From: Dyadobacter soli
Lineage (GTDB): Bacteria; Bacteroidota; Bacteroidia; Cytophagales; Spirosomataceae
Direction of reading: 5' to 3'
Length of the DNA stretch: 64,000 bases
NCBI RefSeq assembly: GCF_900101885.1
Contig: NZ_FNAN01000005.1
Location: forward strand, 382,471 to 446,470
A program made the position numbers and the translations under genes. Shown in pieces: positions 17,217 to 25,108 of the stretch (positions within the stretch are counted from its first letter, which is position 1; every line of letters begins with the position of its first letter). The notes beneath the pieces were generated by a model. The model searched no databases. It was not told the DNA's origin and saw nothing but the letters and a program-made list of their open reading frames with translations.

Positions 17217-17597
17217 ATGGAAGACAACTTACAAGAAGCCAGAAGATACCTTAGCAATGCAAAAGAAATGCTTAGGGATAAAGCTTTGAAGGAAGGGAAG
17301 TTTTACAAAGACAAAAAATATGTGAAGTTGGCAGGTCACGCCGCGTATTCAGGTGTTCTCATTGCACTGGACAATCTACTCGGAAATAAGGAAGGCGGCA
17401 GAAAAAGTGTGGACTGGTATAAAGAACAATTAGCCAAAGTGGATAAAAAGGCGTTAAGCACGTTCAACGGGGCTTACCAGACGTTACATCTCGCAATGAG
17501 TTACGATGGCAACATTGTCGCCAATGTTTCTAAATCTGGAATCGAACTCGCAGATTCCCTTATTACCTGGGCGGAAACCCGCACAGCGGCTGCTTAA
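17217..17597 (+). CDS. DUF5618 family protein, tandem copy 2
   Basis: 126 aa paralog of the preceding gene with the same length and about 63% identity by hand count. It retains KYVKLAGHAAYSGVLIALD, RKSVDWYKEQL, TLHLAMSYDGNI and WAETRTA. It lies 75 bases after copy 1 and 13 bases before sufE, so it is almost certainly cotranscribed with sufE. The leader sequences of both copies are also similar (TTCACCATTT...ACGCATTATGG here; an ACGCATTATGG-type start in both), so the duplication included the ribosome-loading region. Function unknown. Confidence 0.7.
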   Translation: MEDNLQEARRYLSNAKEMLRDKALKEGKFYKDKKYVKLAGHAAYSGVLIALDNLLGNKEGGRKSVDWYKEQLAKVDKKALSTFNGAYQTLHLAMSYDGNIVANVSKSGIELADSLITWAETRTAAA

Positions 17598-17610
17598 ATA
17601 GATTATTACA

Positions 17611-18039
17611 ATGACCATAAACGAAACACAGGACGAACTAATTTCGGATTTTGAATTGTTTGATGACTGGGAGAGCAAGTACGAGTTCATTATCGACCTC
17701 GGAAAGCAGTTCCCGCCGTTGGAAGAGCAATACAAGACCGAGGATAATATTATCAAAGGATGCCAGTCGCGGGTGTGGCTGAATGCTTACATGGATGGCG
17801 GACTTTTGAAATTTGAGGCGGATAGCGATGCGATTATCGTGCGCGGGCTGGTGAGTATGCTGGTGAAGGTGCTTTCGGGACATACGCCCGAGGAGATTGC
17901 CAAATCCGATGTGTATTTTATGGAAAAAGTCGGTTTGCACCAGCATTTGGCACAAACCCGTTCCAACGGACTGGCGGCGATGCTGAAACAAATGAAAGCG
18001 TACGGCTTCGCTTATCAGGCCAAATCAGTGAATGCATAA
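17611..18039 (+). CDS. sufE: SufE, sulfur acceptor for SufS
   Basis: 142 aa partner that accepts persulfide sulfur from SufS and hands it to the SufBCD scaffold. The active Cys lies in the motif IIKGCQSRVW, followed by AIIVRGLVSMLVKVLSG, both diagnostic of SufE. The N-terminal DDWESKYEFIIDLGKQFPPL is the usual helical entry. It starts 13 bases after the second DUF5618 gene. Confidence 0.93.
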   Translation: MTINETQDELISDFELFDDWESKYEFIIDLGKQFPPLEEQYKTEDNIIKGCQSRVWLNAYMDGGLLKFEADSDAIIVRGLVSMLVKVLSGHTPEEIAKSDVYFMEKVGLHQHLAQTRSNGLAAMLKQMKAYGFAYQAKSVNA

Positions 18040-18060
18040 CAACTTATTATAGACCTTGCG

Positions 18061-18372
18061 ATGTCAGAGGAAGATTTGAAAGAAGAAGTGATCCGCGCCA
18101 TTAAGACGGTTTACGACCCGGAAATACCGGTCGACGTGTATGAGCTTGGATTGATATATGATCTGAAAGTGTTTCCGATCAACAATGTATTTGTGTCGAT
18201 GACGCTGACGTCGCCTTCGTGCCCTTCGGCGGGAACGCTGCCGGGCGAAGTGGAGCAGAAGATACGTGAAGTGGAAGGAGTGAACGACGTAAGCGTGGAG
18301 CTGACGTTCGATCCGCCGTATTCGACCGAGATGATGTCCGAGGAAGCTAAGCTCGAACTCGGTTTCATGTAA
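18061..18372 (+). CDS. DUF59/MIP18-family Fe-S assembly factor (SufT-like)
   Basis: 103 aa single-domain member of the MIP18 family, which helps in iron-sulfur cluster maturation or transfer. It has the conserved DPEIPVDVYELGLIYDL, the Cys motif TSPSCPSAG and the C-terminal FDPPYSTEMMSEEAKLELG. Within SUF operons this protein is usually called SUF system Fe-S assembly protein or SufT-like. It lies 21 bases behind sufE. Confidence 0.9.
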   Translation: MSEEDLKEEVIRAIKTVYDPEIPVDVYELGLIYDLKVFPINNVFVSMTLTSPSCPSAGTLPGEVEQKIREVEGVNDVSVELTFDPPYSTEMMSEEAKLELGFM

Positions 18373-18405
18373 AATAGTAACAACAACTTTTAAACATTAA
18401 CATAT

Positions 18406-18834
18406 ATGTATCCACCACAATTAGTGGCTCCGATGAAAGCCGAACTGACCAATGTCGGTTTTCAGGATCTGACATCCGCTGAGGAAGTCGATAACTTCAT
18501 GCAAAACACCAAAGGAACTGCTTTGGTAGTGATCAATTCGGTATGTGGCTGTGCGGCGGGTGCTGCACGTCCGGGTGTGCGCGCGGCGCTGGCAGGAAGC
18601 GATGTGAAGCCTGACCACCTGGCAACGGTTTTTGCAGGAGCAGACCTCGAAGCTACCGCTAAAATGCGTGAGTACACATTGCCTTATCCGCCATCTTCGC
18701 CAGCCGTAGCGCTTTTCAAAGATGGTGAGCTGATCCATTTCGTTGAGCGTCACCACATCGAAGGCCGCTCAGCACAGATGATCGCCGAACATTTGAAAAT
18801 GGCTTTCGAAGAATTCTGCACCGAAGAGGCATAA
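18406..18834 (+). CDS. BrxA/BrxB-type bacilliredoxin
   Basis: 142 aa thioredoxin-fold protein of the YphP/YqiW family. The active site is CGC (in NSVCGCAAGAARPG), the unusual CxC of bacilliredoxins, which remove bacillithiol mixed disulfides from proteins. The start MYPPQLVAPMK and the PSSPAVALFKDGELIHFVERHHIEG region match the family well. As the last gene before a strong terminator it closes the suf operon, which suggests a redox or thiol-protection role linked to Fe-S assembly. Confidence 0.9.
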   Translation: MYPPQLVAPMKAELTNVGFQDLTSAEEVDNFMQNTKGTALVVINSVCGCAAGAARPGVRAALAGSDVKPDHLATVFAGADLEATAKMREYTLPYPPSSPAVALFKDGELIHFVERHHIEGRSAQMIAEHLKMAFEEFCTEEA

Positions 18835-18857
18835 TTCAAAAACGATTTAACGACTTG

Positions 18858-18899
18858 ACGGCTACTTTCGATTACATTTGAAAGTAGCCGTTTCTTTTC
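18858..18899 (+). terminator. Strong terminator at end of the suf operon
   Basis: Perfect 12-bp stem ACGGCTACTTTC/GAAAGTAGCCGT with a 10-base loop and a following TTTCTTTTC. It separates the bacilliredoxin gene from the vWA gene. Confidence 0.85.
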
Positions 18900-18911
18900 A
18901 ACACCTGCGAT

Positions 18912-20021
18912 ATGCGAGGACACCGTTTCACGAAATACATTCCGCCCGAGCAAGGGCCCAACAGCAAGTTCGACCAGCTTTTTGATATATTTCAACAACT
19001 GCTGCTGATGACTTCGGGCGACGTTTCCGAGGCCATGTCGTGGCTCAGCCAGCTCGACCGCCAGTATAATCTCACCAACGATTCCTACGGCATCGGCGAT
19101 TTCTTCGACGACCTGAAAAAGAAAGGTTATGTGACCGAAGAGAAGCAGGAAGGGGAGAGCAGGCTCATTATGACGCCCAAAGCCGAGAAAAGCATTCGCA
19201 AGAGTGCATTGGACGAGATTTTTGGTAAACTGAAAAGATCCAAATCCGGCGGAAACCACCACACGCCGCACCTTGGCGCGGGGGACGAGCTCACGAGCGA
19301 TATCCGCGATTTCCAGTTCGGCGACACGCTGGACCAGATTTCCATGACCGAATCGATCAAGAATGCGCAGGTTAACCACGGTATCGGTGATTTTATGCTG
19401 ATGGAAAACGACCTGGAAGTAGTGGAGCGCGAGCAGAAAACTACTACCGCGACGGTCGTGATGATCGATATCAGCCATTCGATGATCCTCTACGGCGAGG
19501 ACCGCATTACGCCTGCCAAAAAGGTAGCATTGGCACTCGCAGAGCTGATCAGAACGAAGTATCCCAAAGATTCACTGGACATCATCGTTTTCGGTAACGA
19601 CGCGTGGCAGATCCAGCTGAAAGACCTGCCTTACCTTGAAGTAGGACCTTACCATACCAATACCGTGGCCGGTTTGGAGCTAGCAATGGACATTCTGCGC
19701 CGCAAAAAGACGCGTAACAAGCAAATTTTCATGATCACCGACGGTAAGCCGACGTGCCTGAAAGAAGGTATCCGCTATTACAAAAACAGCTTCGGCCTCG
19801 ACCGCAAGATCATCAACAAAACACTCACGTTAGCCGCGCAATGCCGCCGGCTTGACATTCCGGTAACGACCTTCATGATCGCAACCGATCCTTACCTGAA
19901 ACAATTCGTACAGAATTTCACCCAGGTCAACAATGGCCGTGCCTATTACAGCAACTTGCAGGGACTGGGAGGCTTTGTGCTGGAAGATTTTCAGCGGAAC
20001 AGGCGGAAGAATGTCAAGTAG
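18912..20021 (+). CDS. vWA-domain protein (MoxR/chelatase-type partner)
   Basis: 369 aa soluble protein with a C-terminal von Willebrand A domain. The MIDAS motif DISHS (DxSxS) lies in VVMIDISHSMILYGEDR, with ITDGKPT as the second metal loop. The N-terminal half (residues 1-140) is helical and unassigned. Proteins of this size act with an AAA+ ATPase of the magnesium-chelatase/MoxR type, which remodels metal-containing or other targets. The likely ATPase in this window is at 46120-47655, not adjacent. The gene begins just after the suf terminator, and its last codons run into a block of 10-bp-periodic repeats. Confidence 0.8.
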   Translation: MRGHRFTKYIPPEQGPNSKFDQLFDIFQQLLLMTSGDVSEAMSWLSQLDRQYNLTNDSYGIGDFFDDLKKKGYVTEEKQEGESRLIMTPKAEKSIRKSALDEIFGKLKRSKSGGNHHTPHLGAGDELTSDIRDFQFGDTLDQISMTESIKNAQVNHGIGDFMLMENDLEVVEREQKTTTATVVMIDISHSMILYGEDRITPAKKVALALAELIRTKYPKDSLDIIVFGNDAWQIQLKDLPYLEVGPYHTNTVAGLELAMDILRRKKTRNKQIFMITDGKPTCLKEGIRYYKNSFGLDRKIINKTLTLAAQCRRLDIPVTTFMIATDPYLKQFVQNFTQVNNGRAYYSNLQGLGGFVLEDFQRNRRKNVK

Positions 20022-20182
20022 GGTAGGTGTAGTCAAGTATAGTCAGGTGTGGTCAAGTATTGCGATAAATGGTCAGGGATGTCATGTATTGTCAGATATA
20101 GTCATTTGAGAAATTTTCATTTTCTCCTAACGACAGCTGACTATTCCTGACCAAAACCTGACTATTCATGACAATACCTGAC
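20013..20182. repeat. 10-bp-periodic inverted repeat block
   Basis: The left half has GTCA at 20013, 20032, 20042, 20052, 20072, 20081, 20091 and 20101. The right half has TGAC, its reverse complement, at 20138, 20148, 20159, 20169 and 20179. The steps are 9, 10, 11 or multiples of 10 bases, with the unit close to GTCAGGTATT. The apex is a 6-bp stem GAGAAA/TTTCTC at 20108-20126. The block fills the space between two convergent genes and includes the last codons of the vWA gene. It could form a long imperfect hairpin acting as a two-way terminator. Confidence 0.8.
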
Positions 20183-20189
20183 AACGCCT

Positions 20190-22670
20190 TTACCGTTTCG
20201 CACCAACCGAAATCATATTCGCGAACAGCCGGTATGCGCCGGTGACGCCTGCGGGGAGCTCGCGGAAGAACGAGAGGCCGGTGTAGATGTAATGTCCCTT
20301 GCCATACTGCGCGTAAAGCGTGCTGCCTTCGCGGGCGGGTTCGTCCTTATCGTGGGCGGAAAATAGCGCTACGTAATTCTTTTTATCCCAATCCTGCGCG
20401 AAATACAGCCCGCGTTCCTGGATCCAGCCTTCGAAATCTTTCTGTGTGATTTTATTGGGGTAATTCAAAACAGGGTTTTCCGGTTGCAGGAATTGCATTT
20501 CCGCATCTTCTTCGGTTACACGCTCGCGTCCCAAAGAGATATCAAACGGCCCGATCTGCTTCACTTTCTGTCCGCCCGGAATGGTGTATTGCACCACCAT
20601 CGTACCCCCGTTTTTGACATAATCCATCAGTTTTGCCTGGTAATTGTTCAGGTATGCCTCCGTGTTGTACGCACGTACGCCCACGACAATCGCGTCATAA
20701 ACATTCAGGTCTTTGGCAAGTGCCGCTTCGTTGAGCATGGTAACCTGGCAATCCATTTGACGTAATGCGGTAGGAACATCGTCTCCCGCACCGGCGATGT
20801 AGCCGATGTTTTTAGCGGCCACTTTTACATCGATTTTCGCAAGCCTGGCAGCGGATTCGGGAAAAAGTGTCTGACTTGGAATGTGCTGGTAGGCAATCGT
20901 TTTTACCGATTTATCATAATTTTTACCGTCCACAATGGCCACTGCCTTGATCACAGCCTCCTGGTTACCCGTCGGCGGTGTGATGATGAACGAGAAATAT
21001 TGCTGCTGGTATTTGTTGGTCAAATTGAATTCCGCGGATTCAGGTACCGCTTTCCAGCCCGCTGGAATCTCTGGTTTCAAGGTACCTTTCACATTGCTGC
21101 GCTGCGCTTCTACGATGATATTAACCGTTTTTGCTTCCATGGATGGGAATATGAAAACCGGCTCTGTAGTGGTAGTGGTAACGAGCGGACGGATCTCAAA
21201 CGGCCGGTAAATCTCGCCTTCCGCCGGATCGACTGATTTATAAACCCAGGGTTTTTCAAATACAAATTCCTGCCCACCGATCTCGAATTTGTAGCTCGTC
21301 TTCGTTTCGGGGCGGTTTTCGGGATAGCCGATATCCTGCTGGTTATCGATCTGAAAAATGCCGCGTTCGATCGGCTTTTCCAGCCAGTAGGGCTGAGTGG
21401 TTTTGAGATTAGCCGGTAGCATCGCCTTTTTCTGGAATGCATTCATTTCATTTGCGTTCAATGCAAGGTTCAGGACACTATCCGCCGATTTGCCCGTCCA
21501 GCGCATTGAAACGAGTTTTACCGGATAATCCGAGCGCTTCACAATGCCGATATTAATGCGCGCCTCGTCGCCTGCAACGCCCGAAAAATCGTTTGGATTA
21601 GTCTCAAACCAAAGCCCTGCGCATTGCTGGATCAGGTCTTTAAGCTCCTCTTTTTTAGCCTTAATATAAATGTTGCCCGTATCCAGCTTGTTCAGTTCCG
21701 CATTGATTTTCAATAGCTCCGGCAGGGATGCAGACGGCTTGTTCACGGAGTAATTCTTAATGGCGGCCGTAATGAGCGCATGCACTTTCTCGCTGCCTTT
21801 CACGCGTTTCCAGCTCACGTCAATGCCGTCGAAAAGGTTCTTTTGCGCGGGCGTACCCACCTTGTGCAGGAAGTAATCGATGCGCTCACCGCGTTGCGGG
21901 GCGCTGCCGAAGCCCTGGCTACGGTGCTGGCTGCGGCTCAATGCAGCAATTTCGGTGTAAGATTTACCTAAAACCGGGTTATAACCACCAATTTCAATGG
22001 ATATGAACGGGTTCTTCTCTTCGCTCGGGGCTTTGTTGGTGAAGCCGGGTGTGAATGTATTCCAAACGAGCCGTTTGGTCTGCCAGGTTTTGACAAATTT
22101 CAGCTGATCGGGGTAAGCTTTCGGGTCGGTGGCGAGGTTGAAACCTTCTTCGGCCAGATATGCCGAGGTCTGGTGATGGCCGTGGCCGGCGCGCGGATCG
22201 GGCGGGAAGCGGGTAATGATCACGTCGGGCTGGAACTTGCGGATCATCCACACCACATCGCCCAGCACCTTATCGCGGTCCCAGAATTGCAGCGTTTCGT
22301 CGCGGGTTTTGGAAAAACCGAAGTCGTAGGCTCTCGAAAAGAACTGTTGTGCACCGTCGATGCGCCTGGCAGCGAGTAGTTCCTGCGTGCGGATCACACC
22401 GATATTGTAGCCCTGCTCGGCGCCGATGAGGTTCTGGCCGCCGTCGCCGCGCGTGAGCGAGAGGTAGCCGGTACGCACGAGCTGGTCTTTCGACAAATAG
22501 GAGAGCATCAGCGTGTTCTCATCGTCGGGGTGGGCGGCGATGTAGAGTACGGAGCCCAGTACATCGAGTTTTTTAATGTTTTGGAAAATTTCACTGGACG
22601 ACAGCGCGGGTGTCTGTGCGAAAAGCCGGGTTGCAAACAGTACGAATGCGAGCGTAAAGAAACGATGCAT
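20190..22670 (-). CDS. PIG-L family deacetylase, secreted, 826 aa
   Basis: Large exported protein with a Sec signal peptide (residues 1-18). The N-terminal ~300 residues form a LmbE/PIG-L zinc-dependent de-N-acetylase domain: the metal and catalytic motif AAHPDDE near residue 45, TRGDGGQN, and the second metal site with the RAGHGHHQ histidines. The long C-terminal region is a Bacteroidota-specific extension with beta-sandwich and glutamine-amidotransferase-like character (YDAIVVGVRAYNTEAYL, GGTMVVQY). The substrate is presumably an N-acetylated sugar or glycoconjugate in the periplasm. It lies 31 bases downstream of the phosphopantetheinyl transferase gene and may share its transcript. Confidence 0.87.
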   Translation of the reverse strand: MHRFFTLAFVLFATRLFAQTPALSSSEIFQNIKKLDVLGSVLYIAAHPDDENTLMLSYLSKDQLVRTGYLSLTRGDGGQNLIGAEQGYNIGVIRTQELLAARRIDGAQQFFSRAYDFGFSKTRDETLQFWDRDKVLGDVVWMIRKFQPDVIITRFPPDPRAGHGHHQTSAYLAEEGFNLATDPKAYPDQLKFVKTWQTKRLVWNTFTPGFTNKAPSEEKNPFISIEIGGYNPVLGKSYTEIAALSRSQHRSQGFGSAPQRGERIDYFLHKVGTPAQKNLFDGIDVSWKRVKGSEKVHALITAAIKNYSVNKPSASLPELLKINAELNKLDTGNIYIKAKKEELKDLIQQCAGLWFETNPNDFSGVAGDEARINIGIVKRSDYPVKLVSMRWTGKSADSVLNLALNANEMNAFQKKAMLPANLKTTQPYWLEKPIERGIFQIDNQQDIGYPENRPETKTSYKFEIGGQEFVFEKPWVYKSVDPAEGEIYRPFEIRPLVTTTTTEPVFIFPSMEAKTVNIIVEAQRSNVKGTLKPEIPAGWKAVPESAEFNLTNKYQQQYFSFIITPPTGNQEAVIKAVAIVDGKNYDKSVKTIAYQHIPSQTLFPESAARLAKIDVKVAAKNIGYIAGAGDDVPTALRQMDCQVTMLNEAALAKDLNVYDAIVVGVRAYNTEAYLNNYQAKLMDYVKNGGTMVVQYTIPGGQKVKQIGPFDISLGRERVTEEDAEMQFLQPENPVLNYPNKITQKDFEGWIQERGLYFAQDWDKKNYVALFSAHDKDEPAREGSTLYAQYGKGHYIYTGLSFFRELPAGVTGAYRLFANMISVGAKR

Positions 22671-22701
22671 AACGGGTTAAGGTGGTTGATTTAAGGGCTG
22701 G

Positions 22702-23328
22702 TCAAAGGGTCCAGGTCAGTACATAATCCTCAAATGTATCAAATTGGATCTGTATCGCTTCCGTGAGCTTACCTTTTTGCAGGTTAACCTCAAAATGGCC
22801 GTTTTGGTTGCCGGAAAATGCATTAATCGAGATATGTTTTTTCAAATCGATGGAAGCGTCGCCGGCATATTTGAATACCGATTCCTTGGCAGACCAGATC
22901 ACGTGCATTTGCACATTATCTTCGAGATTAGCCCATTGCAGCTCCCCGTCATTCAAAAAATAGAATGCCCCTTTTGAAATAGAAGGCTTCATCTGCTGAA
23001 TATCGACGCCCACGGATGCGCCCTCGCGCAGGTATACGCACACGTATTCCCCCGAATGCGACATGGAAATTTCAACAGCTGATCCGATGATATGCGGCTT
23101 GCGTTCCGGATCGTACCCGATCACCGCATTTTGGCCTGACATTTCTTTCAGTAACACCCTGCAAGCCAGCCATTCCTGTTTTCGCTTCTCCTTCGAAATG
23201 CCTTCAAAAGTGGCCATTTCAGGGGCCGTCAAATCCAGCATTGCGAGCAAATCTTCCCAAGGTTCCGCCATGCGCCAAATGCCCAGTTTCGATACCGGTG
23301 AAATGCTTTTTATAGAAACGATGCCCAT
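22702..23328 (-). CDS. 4'-phosphopantetheinyl transferase (Sfp-like)
   Basis: 208 aa enzyme that moves the phosphopantetheine arm of CoA to a Ser of carrier proteins. The superfamily motifs are present: the GVDIQ Mg-binding motif, WSAKESVFKYAGD, and the substrate loop ISMSHSGEYVCV. The size lies between AcpS (~125) and Sfp (~225). It is divergently placed, 58 bases from the biosynthetic gene run that starts at 23387 and contains an acyl carrier protein (35761-36027). That carrier protein is its probable client, although it may also serve fatty-acid ACP. Confidence 0.88.
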   Translation of the reverse strand: MGIVSIKSISPVSKLGIWRMAEPWEDLLAMLDLTAPEMATFEGISKEKRKQEWLACRVLLKEMSGQNAVIGYDPERKPHIIGSAVEISMSHSGEYVCVYLREGASVGVDIQQMKPSISKGAFYFLNDGELQWANLEDNVQMHVIWSAKESVFKYAGDASIDLKKHISINAFSGNQNGHFEVNLQKGKLTEAIQIQFDTFEDYVLTWTL

Positions 23329-23335
23329 TTATTGC

Positions 23336-23343
23336 TAATTTTG
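23336..23343 (+). promoter_or_regulatory. Bacteroidota -7 box TAATTTTG before the pigment-type gene run
   Basis: Exact TAnnTTTG match 43 bases upstream of the ATG at 23387, in the 58-base divergent gap. No good -33 box is seen. It would start transcription of the 14-gene run reaching 37227. Confidence 0.6.
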
Positions 23344-23386
23344 ATATCAGATGGAGCGTCCCTAATGCGCCTTTCTGCTGATTTTT

Positions 23387-25072
23387 ATGTGGCCCAAAAA
23401 CAAAGTCCTGCGTTCCGCACTCAAAGTATTTGCTATTTTCTTTCTGGTTATCGGAATACTCTTCGGATTGTTCCTGTGGCGCATCCGCGTACCTAAGCCG
23501 GAGCTTGAAAGTACTAAAACTGTCGAAAGTTACAAACGCGAGAAAGTGGGGGAGAACCACTACCGCGTGGGCAACAACTGGCTGCGGAAGAACAAGCACG
23601 GTATCTGGGAAATGTACCTGGAAGGCGCGCCGTACGAGCGGGGGGTCATTTACGGCATCCTCGCGCAGGAGTTGATGGAAAAGCAGGAGGTACATTTTGT
23701 AGGTCAGATTAAGGAAATGATCCCGAGCGCGATGTTCCTGCAAGTGCTGAAAGGCTTTGTAGGCTGGTTCAACCGCGACATTTACAAATACATTCCCGAA
23801 GAAAACCAGCAGGAGATCTACGGCGTTTCGCAGTCGTTTTCGGATCAGTTCAATTACATAGGCCCGAAATATTACCGCATTCTCAATTACCATGCGGCGC
23901 ACGACATCGGCCACGCATTGACGGATCTGAATATGGTAGGCTGTACCTCGTTCGCCGTCAACCATTCGCTCACCAAGGACTCCACATTGCTCATTGCACG
24001 AAACTTCGATTTCTACATGGGCGATGCATTTGCCGAAGACAAGCTGATCGTCTTCATGAACCCCGACAAAGGCTACAAATTCGCTTCCTACGCGTGGGCG
24101 GGGCTGACGGGCGTGGTTTCGGGGATTAATGAGAAAGGCATTACGGTGACTTTAAATGCTTCAAAATCAGATATTCCGTTCGCCGCGAAAGAGCCTATCT
24201 CGATTTTGGCACGGGAAATACTCCAATATGCGGGTACCATCGAGGAAGCCCGGAAAATTGCTGCTAAAAGCGAGACGTTCGTTTCGGAATCGTTGTTAAT
24301 CGGCTCGGCTGCGGACGATAAGGCGGTGATCATCGAGAAATCGCCTCAGAAAATGGATATCTACGATTCCGGCAAAGATGCGCTGGTGTGCGCCAATCAC
24401 TACCAAAGCAATGCATTCGTGAAAGATTCGGTGAATATCAATAATATCAAAGACACGGATTCAAAAGCTCGTTTTGACCGCATGACGCAGCTTATGGGCC
24501 GCGCTTACCCGATGGACGTGAACCAGGCCGCCGGCATTCTGCGTGATCAAAAGGGTGTGGATGATAAATTCATCGGTTACGGCAATTCCAAACTGCTCAA
24601 CCAGCTCATCGCGCACCACGGCATTGTTTTCAAACCTGCTAAAAAGGAATTCTGGATTTCAGCGCCGCCGTACCAGCTCGGCGAGTTTGTAGGTTATGAT
24701 TTAGATCAAATTTTTGCGCAAAAGGGTCATTTCGAATCATTTGACTCGCTGGGTATCGACCGCGATCCGTTCCTGGAATCGGCCGATTATAAAAAGTTTG
24801 AAGCATTTAAATCAGTGAGGCAGAAAATCACTAAATATGTGATGCTGGACACGCCGCTTTCGCTGACACCGCAGGACGAGCAGCATTTCATCTCGAACAA
24901 TGCGCAGAGTTACCTTCCGTACTTTTTCCTCGGCGAGTATCATCAGAAGAAAGGCGATTTCAGCAAAGCGATCGGCTATTACGAGCAGGCGTTGCAACAC
25001 GAAGTTTCTTCCCTGAATGAGGAAAATTCGATCCGGGAACGCATTGCCGAAAGCAAGCAGGGCAAACATTAA
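23387..25072 (+). CDS. C45-family autoproteolytic acyltransferase/hydrolase, membrane-anchored
   Basis: 561 aa Ntn-hydrolase of the acyl-CoA:6-aminopenicillanate acyltransferase (C45) family. An N-terminal membrane helix (12-33) anchors it, so the catalytic part is probably periplasmic. The predicted self-cleavage and nucleophile site is C186 in MVGCTSFAVN, followed by the conserved RNFDFYMGD that lines the active site. A TPR-like helix pair (YLPYFFLGEYHQKKGDFSKAI) closes the C-terminus. Members form or break amide or ester links between acyl groups and acceptors. As first gene of a flexirubin-like cluster it is a candidate for joining acyl and resorcinol parts; this is inference. Confidence 0.78.
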   Translation: MWPKNKVLRSALKVFAIFFLVIGILFGLFLWRIRVPKPELESTKTVESYKREKVGENHYRVGNNWLRKNKHGIWEMYLEGAPYERGVIYGILAQELMEKQEVHFVGQIKEMIPSAMFLQVLKGFVGWFNRDIYKYIPEENQQEIYGVSQSFSDQFNYIGPKYYRILNYHAAHDIGHALTDLNMVGCTSFAVNHSLTKDSTLLIARNFDFYMGDAFAEDKLIVFMNPDKGYKFASYAWAGLTGVVSGINEKGITVTLNASKSDIPFAAKEPISILAREILQYAGTIEEARKIAAKSETFVSESLLIGSAADDKAVIIEKSPQKMDIYDSGKDALVCANHYQSNAFVKDSVNINNIKDTDSKARFDRMTQLMGRAYPMDVNQAAGILRDQKGVDDKFIGYGNSKLLNQLIAHHGIVFKPAKKEFWISAPPYQLGEFVGYDLDQIFAQKGHFESFDSLGIDRDPFLESADYKKFEAFKSVRQKITKYVMLDTPLSLTPQDEQHFISNNAQSYLPYFFLGEYHQKKGDFSKAIGYYEQALQHEVSSLNEENSIRERIAESKQGKH

Positions 25073-25108
25073 TGCCTTATTGATATTCCATACCAACCTT
25101 TGAATGCC

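Noticed and set aside
20013..20182. CRISPR-like array
   Set aside because: The units are about 10 bp, degenerate, flip orientation and have no spacers; no cas genes nearby.
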